Below, piece after piece: positions 58,982 through 64,000 of a stretch of DNA of 64,000 bases; position 1 is the stretch's first letter; the number at the start of each line of letters is the position of its first letter. Below the pieces are notes generated by a model. The model ran no database searches, was not told the DNA's origin, and worked only from the letters and a program-made list of their open reading frames with translations. The stretch is from an uncultured Bacteroidales bacterium (GTDB lineage Bacteria; Bacteroidota; Bacteroidia; Bacteroidales; Bacteroidaceae), in assembly GCA_902787575.1 (NCBI GenBank), contig CADAGX010000008.1, forward strand, positions 25,189 to 89,188, written 5' to 3'. The translations under genes were made by a program, and so were the position numbers.

Positions 58982-60457
58982 CTATTTCTTCCCTATTCGT
59001 TTTGTGGTACCTATGGCACCGGTCGGGCAGACGAGGCGGCAGAGGTGGCAGCCCACACACTTCGTGCCTACGATGCGCGGTTGGCGCTTCTCGGTGTCGA
59101 AGGCGATGGCCTGATGTCCGCCATCCATACACGAGGTGTAGCAGCGTCCGCAGCCTATGCAGCGCTCGCGGTCAATCTTCGGATAGACAATCGTATCGCG
59201 GTCCAAGTCGGTGGGAGTCACAAAGTTGGGTACCTCCTCGCCCACCAGCGCATCGAGCTTCGTCAAGCCGCGCTCCGCCAGATAGTTCCGTAGTCCCAGC
59301 ACCAGATCGTCTATGATTCGATAGCCATACTGCATCACAGCGGTGCACACCTGCACGCTGCGGCAGCCCAGCTGTATGAACTCCAGTGCATCGCGCCACG
59401 TCTCTATGCCGCCTATGCCGCTCAGTTCTATGGGTTTGCCGTGCGCACCGTTCATCATCGGCACCTGAGCCATCTCCAGTATGTAGCGCAGAGCGATGGG
59501 TTTCACGGCTCGGCCCGACAGTCCCGACACCGCCTTCCGTCCCGACACTGCGGCCCGGTCGCCCATTGTCACGCTCTTTATCGTATTGATGGCCGAGATG
59601 GCATCCGCATCAGCAAAGTAGGCCGCAATGGCCGGCTGACTGATGTGCGTGATGTTGGGAGTCATCTTTGGGATGACCGGGATGCTCACGCTCCGCTTCA
59701 CGTAAGCCGTCAGGAAGAGCACCTGCTCCGCATTCTGTCCCACGTCACTGCCCATTCCGGCCAGTCGCATCTGCGGGCACGAGAAGTTCAGTTCCACTGC
59801 GTCCACCCGGGCCTCTTCGGCCATCTTGGCCAAGTCTATCCACTGCTCCTCGGTCTGCCCCATGATGCTGGCCACCACCACCTTCGAGGGATAGTCCCTC
59901 TTCAGTCGGTGCAGGATGTCGAAGTCCATCTCCACCGGATTCTCGCTCAGCTGCTCCATGTTGCGGAACGCAAAGAAGTCGCTCTTCCCTCCGTCCTGCA
60001 CCGCATCAAAGCGTGGCGACACCTCGCGGATGTCCTGCAGGCAGATGGTCTTGTAGAAGACGCCTGCCCAGCCCGCCTCAAAGGCGCGCGCCACCATCTC
60101 GTAGTTCGTGCAGATGGCCGACGAAGCCAGGAAGAAAGGATTCTCGCAGCGGATGCCGCAGAAGTCGATGGCCAGCGACACAGGCTCCGCAGTCGCCCCC
60201 TCGCCGCATTCGACCGACAGGCAGCGACGCAGTTCGCGGATGCGGATGGGTCGGTCGTAGTGGATGCAAGCCCGTTCGGCCGCCTCCAGTTCTTCGTCCG
60301 TACACGAGGCCAGCCACTGTCCGGCCAACTTCTCGTTGTCAAACCGTATGGCACGTATGGCACGTGCCGGATCGCCATTCTTACACACCTTGCTGCATGG
60401 CGCGTCAGCGCACAAGAGGCAGCGCATAGCTTCTTCGTGTAGTTTCATAGTTTTCAT
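58982..60457 (-). CDS. preA: PreA-like dihydropyrimidine dehydrogenase subunit
   Basis: 491 aa. The central TIM-barrel domain (SLAIDFCGIRCENPFFLASSAICTN; ELNFSCPQM; INTIKSVTMGD) is the dihydroorotate-dehydrogenase-like half of dihydropyrimidine dehydrogenase. The C-terminus has two 4Fe-4S motifs, CIGCGRCYTSC and CVGCHLCRLVCP. The N-terminus carries a short CLLCADAPCSKVC segment normally found on PreT. No preT is adjacent, so its electron donor is unknown; reductive uracil/thymine breakdown is likely. Start at 60457 or 60448 (MKLHEEAM). Confidence 0.88.
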   Translation of the reverse strand: MKTMKLHEEAMRCLLCADAPCSKVCKNGDPARAIRAIRFDNEKLAGQWLASCTDEELEAAERACIHYDRPIRIRELRRCLSVECGEGATAEPVSLAIDFCGIRCENPFFLASSAICTNYEMVARAFEAGWAGVFYKTICLQDIREVSPRFDAVQDGGKSDFFAFRNMEQLSENPVEMDFDILHRLKRDYPSKVVVASIMGQTEEQWIDLAKMAEEARVDAVELNFSCPQMRLAGMGSDVGQNAEQVLFLTAYVKRSVSIPVIPKMTPNITHISQPAIAAYFADADAISAINTIKSVTMGDRAAVSGRKAVSGLSGRAVKPIALRYILEMAQVPMMNGAHGKPIELSGIGGIETWRDALEFIQLGCRSVQVCTAVMQYGYRIIDDLVLGLRNYLAERGLTKLDALVGEEVPNFVTPTDLDRDTIVYPKIDRERCIGCGRCYTSCMDGGHQAIAFDTEKRQPRIVGTKCVGCHLCRLVCPTGAIGTTKRIGKK

Positions 60458-60483
60458 ATAATAACCCCCTCCACCACGGGTAG

Positions 60484-60546
60484 GGAATTTGCTTGTCAAA
60501 TTCCGCTGCCACGCTTGTCATTATCGGTCTTTGACAAGCAAAGACC
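60484..60546. repeat. Two hairpins with loop CTTGT/ACAAG, inverted to one another
   Basis: The first hairpin (60484-60504) has stem GGAATTTG / CAAATTCC and loop CTTGT. The second (60526-60546) has stem GGTCTTTG / CAAAGACC and the complementary loop ACAAG, so it lies in reverse orientation. Both adjoin GTAGGG / CCCTAC. They match the hairpin at 5054-5074. Confidence 0.75.
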
Positions 60547-60630
60547 CTACAGCGCGAAGCGTCACGAGCTGTTGTTGCCGCAAAAATACAAAAAAGAAAC
60601 TGAAATGAAAGAAGAAAACGAAAAAATACG

Positions 60631-60638
60631 TAACTTTG
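60631..60638 (+). promoter_or_regulatory. Promoter -7 box for the S41 peptidase
   Basis: TAACTTTG 25 nt upstream of the ATG at 60664, preceded by an A-rich tract. Confidence 0.6.
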
Positions 60639-60663
60639 CCACCACAGAAACCACCGAAACCAC

Positions 60664-61674
60664 ATGAAGCCACGCCTCATACCCCTCCTCTTCGCCCTCT
60701 GCATGGCCAGCGTCTCGTGCGTCCAAGAAGACGAGCACCCCGACACACCCGAGGGCAACCTGCAGGCACTCTGGGAAATCATCGATCAGCACTACTGCTT
60801 CCTCGACTACAAGTCACAGTCCATCGGACTCGACTGGAGCCGCGTGGGAGCCCAGTACCGCAGCCGCCTCAATCCCCAGATGAGCAGCCCGCAGCTCTTC
60901 GAAGTCCTCACCGAGATGCTCTCGCACCTGCAGGACGGACACGTCAACCTCTTCAGCAGCATCGACATGGGCCGCAACTGGTCGTGGAAAGATGACCATC
61001 CCGCCCAACTCGACCGCGAGCTGCGCGACCGCTACCTCGGCACCGCCTATCGCATAGCCGGTGGCATCAAATACCGCATCCTGCCCGACAACATAGCCTA
61101 TGCCGTCTACGAGAGCTTCACAGACGGCATTGGCGAAGGCAATCTCGACGACATGCTCTTCTACCTCCGCCTCTGCGACGGCCTCATACTCGACCTCCGA
61201 GGCAACGGAGGCGGCACCCTCACCTACGCCCAGCGGCTCGCCCAGCGCTTCACCAACCAGAAGCGCCTCGTCGGCTACATCAGCCACAAGACCGGCCCCG
61301 GCCACTCCGACTTCAGCCGCCCCGAAGCCCAGTACATAGAGCCCAGCCACGGCGTCCGCTGGCAGAAGCCCGTAGTCGTCCTCACCAACCGCCAGTGCTA
61401 CAGCGCCACCAACACCTTTGTGCGCGACATGCAGGTCATGCCACTCGTCACCACCCTTGGCGACCAGACAGGCGGCGGCTCCGGCCTCCCCTTCAACAGC
61501 GAGCTGCCCAACGGCTGGGGCGTCCGCTTCAGCGCCTGCCCCATGTTCGACGCCCAGATGCGCCAGATAGAGTTCGGCATCGCGCCCGACATCCCCGTCG
61601 CCCTCGACTCAGCCGACGTAGCCCACGGCCACGACACCCTCATCGAAGCCGCAAGGAAAGAACTAAAGAAGTAA
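60664..61674 (+). CDS. S41-family peptidase lipoprotein
   Basis: 336 aa. Signal peptide and lipobox VSC. C-terminal-processing-protease fold: GLILDLRGNGGGTLTYAQ, then the active-site region LTNRQCYSATNTFVRDM, where the Ser in CYSATN is the likely nucleophile, and LGDQTGGGSGLPF. A PDZ domain is not obvious. The substrate is unknown. It is followed by GC-rich and ACTATG repeats. Confidence 0.87.
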   Translation: MKPRLIPLLFALCMASVSCVQEDEHPDTPEGNLQALWEIIDQHYCFLDYKSQSIGLDWSRVGAQYRSRLNPQMSSPQLFEVLTEMLSHLQDGHVNLFSSIDMGRNWSWKDDHPAQLDRELRDRYLGTAYRIAGGIKYRILPDNIAYAVYESFTDGIGEGNLDDMLFYLRLCDGLILDLRGNGGGTLTYAQRLAQRFTNQKRLVGYISHKTGPGHSDFSRPEAQYIEPSHGVRWQKPVVVLTNRQCYSATNTFVRDMQVMPLVTTLGDQTGGGSGLPFNSELPNGWGVRFSACPMFDAQMRQIEFGIAPDIPVALDSADVAHGHDTLIEAARKELKK

Positions 61675-61906
61675 GCCTCACCCCCAACCCCTCTCCGAGG
61701 AGAGGGGCGTAGCCTCACCCCGGTTAGAGAACTTTAGCTATTAGCTATTAGCTATTTGCTATTTGCCAAAAGCCAAAGGCCAAAAGCCAAAGGCCAAAAG
61801 CCAAAGTAAACTATGAACTATGAACTATGCACTATGAACTATGAACAGCTCCCTCCCCTCGGGGAGGTCAGGTGGGGGCTTGAACTATGCACTATGAACT
61901 AATAAA
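61675..61906. repeat. Repeat field between the S41 peptidase and the metallo-beta-lactamase-fold gene
   Basis: In order: a GC-rich CCTCTCCGAGGAGAGG palindrome (61687-61715), TTAGCTATTAGCTATT units, AAAAGCCAAAGGCC units, ACTATG units, a CTCCCCTCGGGGAGG palindrome near 61855, and ACTATG again up to the start of the next gene. No gene is seen. Confidence 0.8.
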
Positions 61907-63205
61907 ATGAACCGCAGACTATTTCTTCGCACATCCGCCCTTGCAGGCGCGGCCTGCCTGGCCGACTGGCAGACAGCCTATGCACGAGGCACCAAAGACC
62001 CACTCGTGGGCCTTCCTTGGCCCGGATGGAAACCCGGCCAGATGCAGATACATTTCATCTATACAGGCGTAGCCGAGTCCGCCTTCTACATCCTGCCCGA
62101 CGGCACCACCCTGCTGCTCGACTGCGGCGACCACAACGCCATCGGACGCGGTCGTCTGGCCGTACCCGTCCTGCCCTCGCCCGAGCGCCATTCCGGCGAG
62201 TGGATAGCCCGCTACGTCCAGCGCGTCAATCCCCATGGCAGCGATGTCGACTACATGATGCTCTCCCACTACCACAACGACCACGGCGGCAGCGCCACCT
62301 TCCATGCCGGCCTCATGGACTGCGACGGCCAGCAGCTCGCCCTCAGCGGCTTCGCACAGGCAGCCCAGACCCTCAATTTCCACACCGCCTTCGACCGCTG
62401 CTGGCCCTATTACACCGACCCCATACCCCTGCTCGACCACAAGAGCGCCGACAACGTAGACCACATGCGCCGTTTCTACGCCTACATGCACGAGCACCGC
62501 GGCCTCCAGATTCAGAAGTTCCGTGTCGGCGCCACCAATCAGGTAGCCCTCCTCCACACCCCCGAGCGCTATCCCCAGTTCTCCATCCGCAACATCTGCG
62601 GCAACGGACGCATCGCCACGCCCGACGGCCGCATCATCGACCTCTACGAGCAGCGCAAGCGCGAGAACCCCGAGGTCCTCAACGAGAACGGCATGAGCCT
62701 CGGCATGCTCATCTCCTACGGTCCCTTCCGTTTCTACACGGCCGGCGACTTCTCCGACACCATCCGGCTCTCCGACGGCACCAAGACCGCCATCGAAGAC
62801 CGCTTGGCCGACGTCCTTGGTCCCGTCAATGTCGCCAAGGTCAACCACCACGGCCACTACTCCATGCCAGCGCGTCTGGTCAGTGCCCTTCAGGCGCAGG
62901 TCTATGTCTCGTGTGTGTGGGACCAGCTCCACAACGTCTCACCCGTCATGGAGCGTCTCTCCGACCGCAGTCTCTATCCCGGTCCTCGCATCCTCTGCCC
63001 CGGCATCATGCCCGCCGAGCGTCGTGCCGAGGATGCCGGCCAGCCGTGGCTCAATGATGTAGAACGAGCCTCCTTCGAGGGCGGCCACGTAGTGCTCTGC
63101 GTAGAGCGCGGCGGCAAGCGCTACTCCGTCAGCTACCTCACCGCAGCCGACGAGAGCATGACCGTGCGCAGCGTCATGCACTTCCGCAGCGACCGGAAAG
63201 AGTAA
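61907..63205 (+). CDS. Exported metallo-beta-lactamase-fold hydrolase
   Basis: 432 aa. Tat-like N-terminus MNRRLFLRTSALAGAACLA. Metal-binding HxHxDH is HYHNDH (121-126), preceded by LLLDCGDHN and followed by HHGHYS near 308. Similar ComEC-C-terminal-like proteins act on nucleotides or other phosphoesters, but the substrate here is unknown. It carries a long insert between the metal motifs (LDHKSADNVDHMRRFYAYMHEH). Upstream spacer is repeats, with no clear -7 box. Confidence 0.82.
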   Translation: MNRRLFLRTSALAGAACLADWQTAYARGTKDPLVGLPWPGWKPGQMQIHFIYTGVAESAFYILPDGTTLLLDCGDHNAIGRGRLAVPVLPSPERHSGEWIARYVQRVNPHGSDVDYMMLSHYHNDHGGSATFHAGLMDCDGQQLALSGFAQAAQTLNFHTAFDRCWPYYTDPIPLLDHKSADNVDHMRRFYAYMHEHRGLQIQKFRVGATNQVALLHTPERYPQFSIRNICGNGRIATPDGRIIDLYEQRKRENPEVLNENGMSLGMLISYGPFRFYTAGDFSDTIRLSDGTKTAIEDRLADVLGPVNVAKVNHHGHYSMPARLVSALQAQVYVSCVWDQLHNVSPVMERLSDRSLYPGPRILCPGIMPAERRAEDAGQPWLNDVERASFEGGHVVLCVERGGKRYSVSYLTAADESMTVRSVMHFRSDRKE

Positions 63206-63329
63206 GGACAGTCCCCTACCCCTGAAGGGGCTTTTGGATTAAGGAATAGGCCTGCTTCAACTATGAACTATGCACTATGGACTATGGACTATGAACTATG
63301 CACTATGAACTATGCACTATGCACTCTCA
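63206..63329. repeat. ACTATG microsatellite next to the HU-like gene
   Basis: CCCCTACCCCTGAAGGGG hairpin-like unit, then about eight (A/G/C)ACTATG units running to the stop codon of the HU-like gene. Confidence 0.75.
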
Positions 63330-63833
63330 TCAGTCTCCCAGATGCTGGCCGTCGTCGTCTCCGTCGTCCGAGAGCGTCTCCTGCGAGCGTGCAGCGGTCA
63401 CGGCGTCTGCCTGAGCGGCACGGCTGGGTACGCACTCGAACTCTGCGTCTGCGCGCAGGGCGCGCAGGTTCATCAACACCTTGCCCGGGTTGAACTTCAC
63501 GTTCAGCTCCTTGATGTTGTCGGCCGTGCATTCGGCAGCGGTGTCCGAGCCCGTGGTCTTGGCCGAGAGGCGCAGTGTGCCCAGCTCGCCGAGCTTCACC
63601 ACCTTGCCCTCGAGCAGCATCTCGCGTGCGCAGTCTACGAGCGAGACGATGACTGCGGTGATGTCTCCGCGCGTGAACTTAGAGCCGTGGGCTGCGATGT
63701 GAGCGGCCAGTTCAGATTCTGTCAAAGTTTCTGTGCGCTGCAGCACAGGGTAAGCCTTCGTGCTCTTGACGTTAATTTTCTTCGTGCCGGGCTTGTCGGA
63801 ACGAATGGCAATGCTGTAAGGAATCTGTCCCAT
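63330..63833 (-). CDS. HU-like histone-family DNA-binding protein
   Basis: 167 aa. The middle (residues ~35-125) follows the HU-family fold of the long Bacteroidetes type (LTESELAAHIAAHGSKFTRGDITAVIVSLVDCAREMLLEGKVVKLGELGTLRLSAKT), with VKFNPGKVLMNLRALR as the C-terminal part of the fold and a polar tail ending in DDGDDDGQHLGD. It is predicted to bind DNA non-specifically or to mobile-element DNA. Its promoter box lies among palindromic repeats. Confidence 0.85.
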   Translation of the reverse strand: MGQIPYSIAIRSDKPGTKKINVKSTKAYPVLQRTETLTESELAAHIAAHGSKFTRGDITAVIVSLVDCAREMLLEGKVVKLGELGTLRLSAKTTGSDTAAECTADNIKELNVKFNPGKVLMNLRALRADAEFECVPSRAAQADAVTAARSQETLSDDGDDDGQHLGD

Positions 63834-63894
63834 AATCAGTTGTTTTTTAGTTGGTTAGTACTCTGTTTTCACACTCGTGTCTGAGAGGCCAAAA

Positions 63895-63958
63895 TGCCAA
63901 GCGTCGCAGGCGCCCACGCGACGCGTCGCATTCATCTCTGCGACACGTGGCAAAGTTA
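63895..63958 (-). promoter_or_regulatory. Promoter of the HU-like gene with GACGCGTCGC palindromes
   Basis: TAACTTTG on the minus strand (63951-63958) is a -7 box. The adjacent palindromes CGCGACGCGTCGCATTC and GCGACACGTGG match the family near sprA, the glycosyltransferase and pnuT. Confidence 0.6.
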
Positions 63959-64000
63959 CGACATTGAGTATGCGGTTTTCGAATTTTAGCGTATCTTTAT

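Noticed and set aside
60500-60782. Minus-strand continuation upstream of preA (125-aa frame)
   Set aside because: It overlaps the S41 peptidase start and hairpin repeats; no domain is recognisable.

Overview
This 64 kb window is chromosomal DNA from a Bacteroidales bacterium, most likely Prevotellaceae-like. The evidence is the type IX secretion/gliding protein SprA, a NigD-type lipoprotein, a BspA-type leucine-rich-repeat protein, Bacteroidetes promoter boxes (TAnnTTTG) in place of sigma70 boxes, a clustered argR-GNAT-argG-argC-argD locus, and homodimeric GlyRS followed by an FKBP lipoprotein. The core genes are GC-rich and tightly packed. The window opens inside argD; the last gene is an HU-like protein near 63.8 kb.

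Layout: (1) 0-4.9 kb, arginine biosynthesis operon read leftward (argR, GNAT, argG, argC, argD). A DUF559 endonuclease-like cassette, flanked by GC-rich palindromic repeats, sits between argG and argC and is open in frame into argC. (2) 5.1-8.6 kb, an AT-rich McrBC-type restriction system whose McrB carries two EVE-like modified-base reader domains. (3) 8.6-10.96 kb, a gene-poor strip with two tRNA genes (Phe, Pro), a 350-bp element of repeated GTGTAGG heptamers with inverted ends, and several families of structured intergenic repeats. (4) 11-24.6 kb leftward: secreted multidomain protein, cysQ, ruvA, ABC exporter, sprA. (5) 24.8-29.2 kb rightward: yicC, gmk, nadD, ispF, a glycerophosphodiesterase and a HAD-family lipoprotein. 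(6) 29.3-35.2 kb leftward: lpxH, MIP18-family protein, radC, glycosyltransferase, M16 protease. (7) 35.3-38.6 kb: glyS and FKBP lipoprotein rightward, asd leftward. (8) 38.7-42.1 kb: thiamine uptake locus (tandemly duplicated promoter, TPP riboswitch, TonB-dependent receptor, PnuT-like transporter). (9) 42.1-50.9 kb leftward: mnmA, NigD-like lipoprotein, acyltransferase, ddl, BspA-like protein, rluD, PASTA protein, rpmH. (10) 51-54.4 kb: efp, and the threonine-degradation pair tdh/kbl with a duplicated promoter. (11) 54.5-60.5 kb: PIN toxin and partner, parC, DUF3316-like protein, preA. (12) 60.6-64 kb: S41 peptidase, metallo-beta-lactamase-fold protein, HU-like protein.

The most unusual content lies between the genes. 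At least six scattered copies of a modular repeat have two hairpins whose stems differ by compensatory base changes between copies, which argues for selection on a folded structure. Separate repeat families are GC-rich CCCTCCCC/GGGGAGGG palindromes tied to the DUF559 gene, ACTATG microsatellites, GACGCGTCGC-type palindromes (one inside pnuT), and short hairpins with loop CTTGT. Two promoters (thiamine locus and kbl) have been duplicated in tandem with periods of 84 and 86 bp; the unit includes an A/T-rich hairpin just upstream of the -7 box.

All assignments come from reading the sequence and from family knowledge; no database search was run.
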